From Alphaproteobacteria bacterium (GTDB lineage Bacteria; Pseudomonadota; Alphaproteobacteria; Rhizobiales; JAKIUO01), in the NCBI GenBank assembly GCA_024280475.1, contig JAJRQA010000228.1, forward strand, positions 33,971 through 97,970: DNA of 64,000 bases. The letters are read 5' to 3'. The translations under genes were made by a program, and so were the position numbers. This document shows, in pieces, positions 31,185 to 40,074 of this stretch. Under the pieces are notes generated by a model, which saw only the letters and a program-made list of their open reading frames with translations, did not search any database and was not told the DNA's origin. Each line of letters begins with the position of its first letter. Position 1 is the stretch's first letter.

Positions 31185-33731
31185 ATGTCGATAGTTGCGA
31201 ATATTGAGCACACGCGTTTGTTTCCAGATAGTTTAGGTTCGGGAGCAAAGCGTGCATTTACGAGATTTGTTGGCGGGTTTTTAATCATGACAGCGATTGC
31301 TGGATGGTTGTGCCTTGCCACCTGGTCCAATCATGATCCCAGCATGAGCAATGCGACCGATCTTGCGGCTACCAACCTGCTTGGTAGCGGCGGGGCGATC
31401 ATTGCTGATTTGTTGTTTCAGACATTGGGCCTGGCCTCCATATTGGTGTTTTTCCCAATGGCGGCATGGGGCTGGCATTTGCTCACACTGATCACACCAA
31501 ATCGCGTTATCGAGCGCTTGTTGTTATGGCCATTATCGTTGGCGATGCTGGCTGGCGCTTTTGCGGCATTGTCGGTTGCCAAAGGCTGGCCTTTGTCTGT
31601 TGGCCATGGCGGCTTTATCGGCGACCATGTTCTACGCTCTGTGATGATTGCCGGATCGTTCATAGAGATCAACACCGTTATTACCAAATTATTGGCCAAT
31701 GTGCTTTTGCCGATCCTGAGCTTTTGGGGTATTTCGGCTGCATGCGGGATCAAGCCGTCCAATTATGCGCTTTTGCTGAAACCAGCAACACACAAGCCAA
31801 CGCCATCATTTGATGAAGAAGTGATCGATTATATTGCTGAACCCGGCGCTTCGGTCGATCCGTACTGCCAGCAGAGCAACCGTATCCCTGTTGTTGGTCA
31901 TGTCGATCATATGGGCCGCATTGAACCGATGGTTCCTGCACCAGTTGTAGCGGAGCAAGCTGGCGCCGCTATTGTGAAAGAAGTGCAGACTAGCGTTCAG
32001 GAAAATATTCAGCCAGTTGAAGAGGTTGCGCCAATGAGCAACAAAGCACCTATGGAAAATAATGTTGTGTCGATGAACGGCCAGCCCGTGGCGACACCAG
32101 CATCAACGCCGCCAACTCCCGTTTATGCTTATGATCCTGAAACGGACAAGAAGCAGAGCCGCGCCAAGGTAATCCGCAGCGAGCAATTGCCTTTGCTGGA
32201 TATACATCAAAACGGCTTTTCATTGCCGCCACTTGAGTTTTTGAAGGCAACCCCGCTTGGTACAAAAGGTGTGGTGTTGTCTGACGAAGAACTGCAGAAA
32301 AGGGCAGATCTTCTTGAACAGGTACTCGAAGATTTCAAGGTCAAGGGTGAGGTGATCGACGTCAAACCAGGCCCCATCGTCACGATGTATGAATTTGAAC
32401 CAGCCCGGGGTGTCAAATCTGCGCAGATCATTGGACTTGCCGATGATATTGCCCGCACCATGGGCGCTATCTCGGCCCGTGTTGCCGTCGTCCCTGGTCG
32501 GAACGCACTTGGCATAGAATTGCCAAATGAAACACGTGAAATCGTCTATTTGCGCGAGCAGCTAGAATATATTTACACGAGTGAGAAAAAAGCCAAGCTA
32601 CCATTGGTGCTGGGCAAGGATATATCTGGTGCGGCCAATATTGTTGATCTGGCCAAGATGCCTCATTTGTTGATTGCGGGTACTACTGGGTCTGGTAAGT
32701 CGGTTGGCATCAACACCATGATCTTGTCTTTGCTGTATAATTTGACACCAGAGCAGTGCAAATTCATCTTGATCGATCCAAAAATGCTTGAGCTATCCAT
32801 TTATGATGGTATCCCGCATTTGCTGACACCCGTTGTCACGGATCCCAAAAAGGCGGTTGTCGCGCTTAACTGGGTGGTGCGTGAGATGGATGAGCGCTAT
32901 CAGAAAATGTCGAAAATCAATGTGCGTAATATTAGCGGCTATAATACCCGCATCAAGGAAGCCAAGGAGCATGGTGTCGAGATCACCAATACTGTACAGA
33001 CCGGCTTTGACAAAGGCACGGGGCAGGCGATCTATGAACAACAAAAGCTTGATTATCAAGAGCTGCCGTTTATCGTCGTGGTGATTGACGAGATGGCCGA
33101 TCTGATGATGGTGGCTGGTAAAGAAATCGAGGGTTCCATACAGCGGTTGGCGCAAAAAGCCCGTGCGGCCGGTATTCATCTGATTACCGCTACTCAGCGC
33201 CCAAGTGTCGATGTCATAACCGGTACCATCAAAGCCAACTTCCCAACCCGGATCAGCTTTCAGGTGACGTCAAAAATCGACAGTCGCACTATTCTTGGTG
33301 AAATGGGCGCCGAACAATTGCTTGGTATGGGCGACATGTTGCACATGGCCGGGGGTGGTCAGATCACCCGCGTTCACGGCTCCTTTGTTTCAGATGAGGA
33401 AGTCGAACGGGTTGCCAACTATCTTAAAGCCCAGGGTGTGCCGCAATATCTTGAAGCAGTCACCAAGGGCCTGCAAGAAGAGGCCGACCTGCCAAGCGCC
33501 AAGGATACTGCCAAAGAGAAATTTGAAAGTCTCTATGATGAAGCGGTGGCAATCGTTGTACGTGATCAAAAAGCCTCGACCAGCTATGTTCAGCGGCGCT
33601 TGTCAATTGGTTATAATAAAGCGGCAACATTGATTGAACGTATGGAAGATGAGGGGGTTATTGGTCGTGCCAATAATGCTGGCAAGCGTGAAATTCTCGT
33701 GCCAGCCGATCCATCTGAAGCGGCGATGTAA
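31185..33731 (+). CDS. ftsK: DNA translocase FtsK
   Basis: N-term TM helices, PHLLIAGTTGSGKSVGINTMI, gamma domain at C-term. Confidence 0.97.
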   Translation: MSIVANIEHTRLFPDSLGSGAKRAFTRFVGGFLIMTAIAGWLCLATWSNHDPSMSNATDLAATNLLGSGGAIIADLLFQTLGLASILVFFPMAAWGWHLLTLITPNRVIERLLLWPLSLAMLAGAFAALSVAKGWPLSVGHGGFIGDHVLRSVMIAGSFIEINTVITKLLANVLLPILSFWGISAACGIKPSNYALLLKPATHKPTPSFDEEVIDYIAEPGASVDPYCQQSNRIPVVGHVDHMGRIEPMVPAPVVAEQAGAAIVKEVQTSVQENIQPVEEVAPMSNKAPMENNVVSMNGQPVATPASTPPTPVYAYDPETDKKQSRAKVIRSEQLPLLDIHQNGFSLPPLEFLKATPLGTKGVVLSDEELQKRADLLEQVLEDFKVKGEVIDVKPGPIVTMYEFEPARGVKSAQIIGLADDIARTMGAISARVAVVPGRNALGIELPNETREIVYLREQLEYIYTSEKKAKLPLVLGKDISGAANIVDLAKMPHLLIAGTTGSGKSVGINTMILSLLYNLTPEQCKFILIDPKMLELSIYDGIPHLLTPVVTDPKKAVVALNWVVREMDERYQKMSKINVRNISGYNTRIKEAKEHGVEITNTVQTGFDKGTGQAIYEQQKLDYQELPFIVVVIDEMADLMMVAGKEIEGSIQRLAQKARAAGIHLITATQRPSVDVITGTIKANFPTRISFQVTSKIDSRTILGEMGAEQLLGMGDMLHMAGGGQITRVHGSFVSDEEVERVANYLKAQGVPQYLEAVTKGLQEEADLPSAKDTAKEKFESLYDEAVAIVVRDQKASTSYVQRRLSIGYNKAATLIERMEDEGVIGRANNAGKREILVPADPSEAAM

Positions 33732-33766
33732 TAAAGCTAAGCGCTTCAAAACAAATGTAAAAACCC

Positions 33767-33797
33767 ACAGCTCGCACTTTTGTGCGGGCTGTTTTTT
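33767..33797 (+). terminator. Rho-independent terminator after ftsK
   Basis: ACAGCTCGCAC-TTTT-GTGCGGGCTGT followed by TTTTTT. Confidence 0.85.
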
Positions 33798-34106
33798 GTT
33801 GTAATTCATGCGGAATGATTGGCGTTAATTTGAGGCACAGATACCGCCGATTTTGTTGCCAAAATAACACTCATACAAGCTGATTGATGAACAACTCCCA
33901 AGATAGTTGCAATGGCGCTGGATTGATCCAATTTTGGCCATGAAGTTGACGCATCACTAATTATGCGGCCCATGCTATTCCGAAATCTGGCTATTCCCAA
34001 ATAGCGCGTTTGGGTATACACGGCGATGTGTGGAGCATTGATCTGATCAATACAGGATGGCGAGAGCGGCAATATTGCCGTTATCGAACCTTAGGGGGAC
34101 ACTTTA

Positions 34107-34889
34107 ATGAAATTTTCGGGGCCTGATTTTTACGTTGAAGAACGGCTTGGCGATGTGCTCAAAAAAGGCAGCTTAGTGATTGCTGGCTTGTTGATTAGTG
34201 TGGGATTCTCACTCCCCTCGATGGCGCTTGACGATGTGCGCGTCAGCAAGGAAAAACCGGCGGTCAACGCTATTTCCGGCAGTGCCTGGACAGCCGAAGT
34301 GACGCCAGCCGAACCAGATAGTGGAAGTTCGGCATTGCCAGAAGAGCAGCGCGAGCTGCTTAAAAAAATCAATGCCTTTATGCAAAAGTTCAATGATCTT
34401 GAAGGCCAGTTCATTCAGACCAATCCAGATAATGTCGTGCAAAAGGGTGTGTTTTATGTTTTGCGCCCCGGACGCATGCGTTTTGACTATGCGCGCCCCA
34501 GCCGTCTGCGCATCGTTTCTGATGGGCAATATCTGTCGATCGAAGATCATGACCTCAAGACCATCAATAAATATCCGCTCGAATCCACACCTTTTAGAAT
34601 GTTGCTGACCAAAAATGTGAATTTGCAACGTGACGCACGGATTTTGTCACTGGCAAGCACAGAGAGCAGCGCGTCAATTAAATTGGCCGATAAAAGCGGC
34701 CAGTCGGCCGGTCAGATACAATTGTTTTTCTCGATGCCCGAGGTTGAATTGAAAGAATGGGTCATCACAGATGCACAAGGTTTGCATACACGCATAGAGA
34801 TCAGCAATCTCAACTATGAGAAGAAGCTTGGTAAAAAGCTGTTTGCTGCTTCCAAAATCGGTCTTGAAAACGTCTTTGGTGAAAGATAG
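34107..34889 (+). CDS. lolA: Outer-membrane lipoprotein carrier protein LolA family
   Basis: FNDLEGQFIQTNPDNVVQKGVFYVLRPGRMRFDYARPS; ftsK-lolA-xth order. Confidence 0.9.
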   Translation: MKFSGPDFYVEERLGDVLKKGSLVIAGLLISVGFSLPSMALDDVRVSKEKPAVNAISGSAWTAEVTPAEPDSGSSALPEEQRELLKKINAFMQKFNDLEGQFIQTNPDNVVQKGVFYVLRPGRMRFDYARPSRLRIVSDGQYLSIEDHDLKTINKYPLESTPFRMLLTKNVNLQRDARILSLASTESSASIKLADKSGQSAGQIQLFFSMPEVELKEWVITDAQGLHTRIEISNLNYEKKLGKKLFAASKIGLENVFGER

Positions 34890-34922
34890 AAACACGCAGA
34901 GATTACGGCATAACCGAGATAG

Positions 34923-34956
34923 AAAGGACTGAAAACACAGGTTTTCAGTCCTTTTT
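34923..34956 (+). terminator. Rho-independent terminator after lolA
   Basis: AAAGGACTGAAAAC-ACAG-GTTTTCAGTCCTTT + T tract. Confidence 0.88.
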
Positions 34957-35002
34957 GTGTTTGGCCTTGTATTGGTTCAAAAAGAACATATCTATGCATT
35001 AA

Positions 35003-35147
35003 GGTGATCGTCAAACATTCTTGGGATCTCAGTCCCCTCGTTATCCCAAGCGGCGATCACCAAGCGTCGGTGCCCTCCCGACGCCCGCAATAGCGGTAAA
35101 CAGGTGTTCGGTTCATCCCCAAATTTGAGTCGGACACCTGATTTTTT
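35003..35147 (+). other. Dense multi-hairpin element of unknown function (candidate structured RNA)
   Basis: Perfect stems GGTGATCG/CGATCACC, CTTGGGAT/ATCCCAAG, GCGTCGG/CCGACGC, CCGC/GCGG, CAGGTGT/ACACCTG, then ATTTTTT. Confidence 0.5.
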
Positions 35148-35275
35148 GGTTTTCTTGTGGACCAATAGGAGGTCATTCCAAAACATCCCTTTGTTCTATT
35201 GGCTGTCTGGGTGAAATAGGACAGTATTTATGTTGCTTGGTATTATGAGCGCATTTGGGGAGCAGGGGAACATCC

Positions 35276-36091
35276 ATGAACATCAGACTGGCCACTTGGA
35301 ATATCAATTCAGCACGATTGCGCATGCCGCAGATCCTGCGGTTCTTGCAAGAATATGACGTCGATGTTTTATGCCTGCAGGAGATAAAATGCCTGAATGA
35401 ACAATTTCCACTCGAAGAGCTGGCAGCACAGGGCTATGAGCATGTCGAGCTGAACGGACAAAAAGCCTATCATGGGGTTGCGACCCTGGCCCGCATGCCA
35501 TTGCGCACTGTGGAGTGTACGGTATTTGGCGGCATCGACGAAGCCCGCCACCTTAATGTTGAAATGCCAGGGGTCAAGCGCGGTGGTAAACCCGTGCAAA
35601 TTCATAACTTCTACGTTCCCGCCGGAGGGGACGCGCCAGATGTAAAGACTAATCCGAAATTTGCCCACAAGCTCGATTTCCTAACCGATATGGCGGCAAC
35701 GTTCAGCAAACAAAAAGACCAGAATGCACCGATGATCCTCGTGGGGGATCTTAATATCGCCCCTTTGGAAAATGATGTCTGGTCGCATAAGCAAATGCTG
35801 AAAATTGTCTCCCATACACCGATCGAGGTCGAGCATCTCGACAAGGTTGCGCAATCGCTGTCATGGATTGATGCTATGCGCTGCCATGTCCCCGATGAGG
35901 AAAAACTTTTTACCTGGTGGAGCTATCGCGCCAAAGACTGGCAGGCCAGTAATCGCGGTCGACGCCTCGACCATGTGTGGATGACGCCAAGTCTGGAAGG
36001 TTGCGCTACCCATATGCAGGTTGTAGAAACGGCCCGCAGTTGGGAGCGCCCCTCTGATCATGCGCCAGTGATTGTCGATCTGAAGATATAG
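35276..36091 (+). CDS. xth: Exodeoxyribonuclease III (start at MNIRLATWNINSARLRM)
   Basis: LATWNINSARLRM, CLQEIKCLNEQFP, VGDLNIAP, RRLDHVWMTPSL, SDHAPVIVDL. Confidence 0.95.
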   Translation: MNIRLATWNINSARLRMPQILRFLQEYDVDVLCLQEIKCLNEQFPLEELAAQGYEHVELNGQKAYHGVATLARMPLRTVECTVFGGIDEARHLNVEMPGVKRGGKPVQIHNFYVPAGGDAPDVKTNPKFAHKLDFLTDMAATFSKQKDQNAPMILVGDLNIAPLENDVWSHKQMLKIVSHTPIEVEHLDKVAQSLSWIDAMRCHVPDEEKLFTWWSYRAKDWQASNRGRRLDHVWMTPSLEGCATHMQVVETARSWERPSDHAPVIVDLKI

Positions 36092-36196
36092 GATAACATC
36101 AAAATTTATATTCAATAGCTTGAATATTATAAATTAGAACATATCTAATCTAATGAAGCCCTTTAAACGGCAACTGATGTTAGAGGAGATTATGTG

Positions 36197-36646
36197 ATGG
36201 CTGGACTGATTGAGCAATTGGCACAAGATGGCATCATGACCTTGAACAGGGTGATTTTAAAACCTGAATATAGCGTTGATGATTTGCAGGAGCGGGTTGC
36301 GGTTTTGTGCGAAAATGTAAAGACATATCATTCGGATACGGGACTTGCGGGCGGGCTCGTCACGCTTAACAAGGGTCTTGTTTCAAACGAGGGCAGTACC
36401 ATAGGGCAGGCGGTCGAGAGCGATCTGAAAGGCAAGGAAGCGCTGATCATTACATTTTGGGACAGTTTTGAACTGCATGAAGCCTCCCATCGCTCGAAAA
36501 CATTTCAGCCTTTGTTCAAAAAGGTTCTGGAGCTTTGCGAAAATGGCAATGAAGAATTAGCCTATGAAGTGTTATGGTCCGGCAAAGCCTATAGTGAGAT
36601 TGAGGCCAAAGCGGCCCGTGCAGCAAAAGAAAAATTTGCGCATTAG
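36197..36646 (+). CDS. Conserved hypothetical, possibly antibiotic-biosynthesis-monooxygenase-like fold
   Basis: Good ORF after GAGGAG-like SD; ALIITFWDSFELHEASHRSKTFQPLF. Confidence 0.5.
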   Translation: MAGLIEQLAQDGIMTLNRVILKPEYSVDDLQERVAVLCENVKTYHSDTGLAGGLVTLNKGLVSNEGSTIGQAVESDLKGKEALIITFWDSFELHEASHRSKTFQPLFKKVLELCENGNEELAYEVLWSGKAYSEIEAKAARAAKEKFAH

Positions 36647-36654
36647 ATAAAAAA

Positions 36655-36676
36655 CTCTCCGCCAGATGGTGGAGGT
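36655..36676. terminator. Bidirectional terminator-like hairpin CTCCGCCA-GAT-GGTGGAG
   Basis: A-rich upstream, T-rich downstream, convergent genes. Confidence 0.7.
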
Positions 36677-36699
36677 TTATTGTTTTATGCAGCTTGGTT

Positions 36700-37437
36700 T
36701 TAGCTGTTGAAATTGATGTCCTGGCGCTGGCTGTTCATCACCACCCAGCTGTCGGCAGCCTGGACGTAATTGCCATCTGGAAGATGGATCTGCGTGCCGG
36801 TAAACACAGCATAATCTGTTTCATCCGGGTCGATTACTTTCGAGGTTAGTCGGTCAATATCTTGTTGGATGACTTCAAGCGCGGCGTTGGTGACCTCAAG
36901 CAGATTGTTATCACCTGGCTTTATTGCCTTTTCCATCCGGTAGATCAGCAGGCCATATTCTCCGTCATCTGTGAAAATCTTGTTGAGCTCCTTGTCTTCT
37001 TCTTTGGTGTAACCCGAATAAGCAATAAGGGCACCACAGGCTCTGTTAAGCTCCTTCATACCAGGTCGCACGCAGCCACCGACTTCTCCTTGCGGGCCAA
37101 AACCGATATGCACCATGCCATAGATGACGAGCCTTTTGCGGTCGTGAATATCTGGGGCGTGATCATGCGCAACGGACATTTCCATCTTGCCTCCAAACGG
37201 CAAACCGGCAAGACCGCCAAGCGAAAAACTCTTGCCCCACCTTGTCTCGATTGCATTGATGAAAGAGGAACATATTTCATCTCGGCAAACGGAAATGACC
37301 GGTAGCGTGTTTTCACTATTAAACCCGAGGGTCGCCAGAGTGGAGGCGGTTTTTGCAACAAAAGCGCGCTCTTCAGTGGGATTTGGAAAATATTGCTGGA
37401 TATTTGTCATCACCATGGTGGAAACCTTCGCTGTCAT
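36700..37437 (-). CDS. LCIB/LCIC-like (theta-class) carbonic anhydrase family protein (start uncertain; ORF track extends to 37467)
   Basis: SVCRDEIC (CxD), LPFGGKMEMSVAHDHAPD, LVIYGMVHIGFGPQGEVGGCVRPGMKELNRACGALIAY pattern. Confidence 0.65.
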   Translation of the reverse strand: MTAKVSTMVMTNIQQYFPNPTEERAFVAKTASTLATLGFNSENTLPVISVCRDEICSSFINAIETRWGKSFSLGGLAGLPFGGKMEMSVAHDHAPDIHDRKRLVIYGMVHIGFGPQGEVGGCVRPGMKELNRACGALIAYSGYTKEEDKELNKIFTDDGEYGLLIYRMEKAIKPGDNNLLEVTNAALEVIQQDIDRLTSKVIDPDETDYAVFTGTQIHLPDGNYVQAADSWVVMNSQRQDINFNS

Positions 37438-37569
37438 GTAAAGAACTGATAGTGCAGGGACCAGCATAAGACGTGCGCGCCTCGATTTGAAGCAGAGAAT
37501 TTACGCGTATTGATGCCGTGGTCCATTCGGGTCTGGTTTATGCCGATTTAATGCGAGGAAAAAGATATT

Positions 37570-38247
37570 ATGAAAGCACTGATCACCGGCGCAAATCGGG
37601 GTATCGGTCTGGCCTTTTGCGCGCAGCTTGTGCAACGCGGCGATGAGGTTATTGCTGTATGCCGGGAACGTTCTGTGGCGCTTGATGAGTTGGGCAATCA
37701 GAGCGGCTCCAATCTGCGTATCATTGAGGGCATAGATGTCACGAGCGATCAGCAAGTCGGGGAACTGGCGGATGCACTAGGGAGCGACAAGATTGATCTG
37801 TTGATCAATAATGCGGGCATCATGGCGTCTGTAACGCTTGAAAATCTTGATATCGCCTCCGTTCAAAAACAGTTTGAGATCAATGCGGTGGCGCCGTTGC
37901 GGGTAACCCATGCTTTGCTTGCCCATTTGTCGGATCATGCCAAAGTCGCCATTGTCACGTCCCGCATGGGGTCGATCGATGACAATGATTCAGGTGGATC
38001 CTATGGTTATCGCATGTCAAAAGCGGCAGCCAATATGGTGGGGCGCTCCTTGTCGGTTGACTTGAAAGACCGGGGTATTAGCGTTGCGCTGCTGCATCCT
38101 GGCTGGGTACGCACTGAAATGACAGGAGGGAATGGTCTCATTGATGCGTCTGAGTCGGCGCAAGGTCTGTTAGAGATCATGGATCGGCTCAACCTGGATC
38201 AAACCGGTCTGTTCTGGCATACCAATGGCGAGATATTGCCTTGGTAA
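37570..38247 (+). CDS. SDR-family oxidoreductase
   Basis: TGANRGIGLAFC, NNAGIM, SYGYRMSKAAANM. Confidence 0.93.
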   Translation: MKALITGANRGIGLAFCAQLVQRGDEVIAVCRERSVALDELGNQSGSNLRIIEGIDVTSDQQVGELADALGSDKIDLLINNAGIMASVTLENLDIASVQKQFEINAVAPLRVTHALLAHLSDHAKVAIVTSRMGSIDDNDSGGSYGYRMSKAAANMVGRSLSVDLKDRGISVALLHPGWVRTEMTGGNGLIDASESAQGLLEIMDRLNLDQTGLFWHTNGEILPW

Positions 38248-38336
38248 GCGTTGCCAGCCTCTTGTTTTGAAGTTTTGGTATGAGTGTATAGTGGGGGGCA
38301 GCATTACACTCAATACCCCATTCTGAGCACACGCAA

Positions 38337-39344
38337 TCAGGCCTCCAACAGGCCTTTTTGCACGGCAAGGTCTCGCAGATTATGTTCAGGGCGGGCGCCC
38401 ATATGGCTGATGATTTCAGAAGCTGCAAGCGCCGCAAGCTGCCCACATTTTGCCAGCTCAAACTCTTTGGCATAACCAAACAGGAACCCGGCAGCATAAA
38501 GATCGCCTGCGCCGGTTGTATCCACGACCTCATTGACGGGCTCGGCAGGGACAAGGATGCGTTCATCGCTGGTGAGGATCACGGAGCCAACAGAGCCCCT
38601 CGTGATCGCGACAAGATCACATTCTGCACGGGCCAGGTTGCAAGCCTCGTCGAAATCGCCGGTTTCATAGAGTGATAAAATTTCGTCCTCATTGGCAAAT
38701 AATATATCGATGCCGCTTTTGATCAGTGCGCGAAATGTTGCGCGGTGACGATCGACACAAAAACCATCCGACAGACTAAGGGCAACCTTACGCCCCGCCT
38801 CGCCAGCGATCCGGGCGGCTTCAACAAATGCTTCCTTGGCCTCTTGCGGATCAAACAGGTAGCCTTCCAGATAGGTAATGCGGGCATCTTTGATCATTTG
38901 CTGATCAAGTTCGCCGACACCAAGCTCCACAGAGGTGCCAAGAAAGGTGTTCATGGTGCGCTCGCCATCCGGGGTCACGAGGATCATGCAACGAGCAGTG
39001 GGTTGCCGTCCCTCCTTGCTGGCGGCCTCGGTCTGATAGGTGACGCCAGCGGCGCGTAAATCATGCCCGAACACATCCCCCAAATGATCATTGGCAACCT
39101 TGCCAATAAAGGCGGCATTACCGCCAAAGCTGGCAAGGCCGGCCATGCTGTTGGCGGCTGATCCGCCTGAAACCTCAATGGCTGGGCCCATAACCTCATA
39201 AAGGCTATCGGCTTCTGCCGTATCGATGAGGCGCATATGACCTTTTGCGAGATTATTATCGGTAAGAAACTGGTCCTGGCAACGGGCCAGGACATCGACA
39301 ATGGCATTACCGATGCCAAGGACATCGTAACGGGTATGAGGCAT
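38337..39344 (-). CDS. PfkB-family carbohydrate kinase, adenosine-kinase-like (start at MPHTRYDVLGIGNAIVD)
   Basis: GGSAANSMAGLASFGG, DTTGAGDLYAAGFL. Confidence 0.9.
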   Translation of the reverse strand: MPHTRYDVLGIGNAIVDVLARCQDQFLTDNNLAKGHMRLIDTAEADSLYEVMGPAIEVSGGSAANSMAGLASFGGNAAFIGKVANDHLGDVFGHDLRAAGVTYQTEAASKEGRQPTARCMILVTPDGERTMNTFLGTSVELGVGELDQQMIKDARITYLEGYLFDPQEAKEAFVEAARIAGEAGRKVALSLSDGFCVDRHRATFRALIKSGIDILFANEDEILSLYETGDFDEACNLARAECDLVAITRGSVGSVILTSDERILVPAEPVNEVVDTTGAGDLYAAGFLFGYAKEFELAKCGQLAALAASEIISHMGARPEHNLRDLAVQKGLLEA

Positions 39345-39719
39345 GAGAAGGTCTTTCGATAAGCATGAAGAAGAGTAGTAGGGCTGTGGAAAACATCGGC
39401 ACCCTATCTGTGTTGATGTGAAGACGCAAGAAAGCAATGGATCGCACGGGAAAAGGTCGCCACCCGAGGGGACGGAAATACTATAAAATAAGTATTGTAC
39501 CTGCTCGACTGAAAAACATCAAAATCAATAAAGCCGTGTTATTTCAATGCAATATTAATAATAATTGATCAGTGAAAGTTAACATCAAAAATAGTAAATT
39601 CATTAACTACAGTAAAAATACCCCATATATAGGCATGTAGCAGAATGAAACCCGTTTACCTTTGAATTTACTTACTATTAATCATGATAATAGATGATTG
39701 ACCTAGTTGAAGTTTATGA

Positions 39720-40051
39720 GGACATGGACGATGTTTGAGGGAATAGCGTCCATATCCGGTTAAGTTGAGGGATGATTAGACCGCTTGGCGGGCTAATGAT
39801 TTAGAGGGGCATATCGCTCCTTATTGATGGTAATACAGAGTGGAAACTCTGGTCTGTGCTGTTTGAACGCATCCCGTGGATGACGTTTCTGGTAGACAAC
39901 TGCATCAATTCTCCTCTATACGCCGCCGGATACACTAATTAATTGTGATTTGCACTTGGAGACGAAAATCTTCCTGTACGTCATGGCAAACAATAGTGTG
40001 GCCTTATTAGTAAAAACCAGTTGCCGGAGATTTGAGTATTGGCAAGCTGGT
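39720..40051 (+). other. Hairpin-rich leader/intergenic region upstream of M15-type peptidase
   Basis: Inverted repeats at 39720-39730/39747-39757, 39836-39841/39846-39851, 39870-39874/39878-39882, 40016-40025/40041-40051. Confidence 0.45.
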
Positions 40052-40074
40052 TGTTCGTACTAGGAGAGGACGTT

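Noticed and set aside
32526-32542. Possible sixth parS site in ftsK (GAAACACGTGAAAT)
   Set aside because: Only the right half matches GTTTCACGTGAAAC; the left arm is GAAACAC, so the palindrome is broken
34038-34050. FNR/anaerobox (TTGAT-N4-ATCAA) upstream of lolA
   Set aside because: TTGATCTGATCAA has a 3-nt spacer, not 4; reported only as a palindrome
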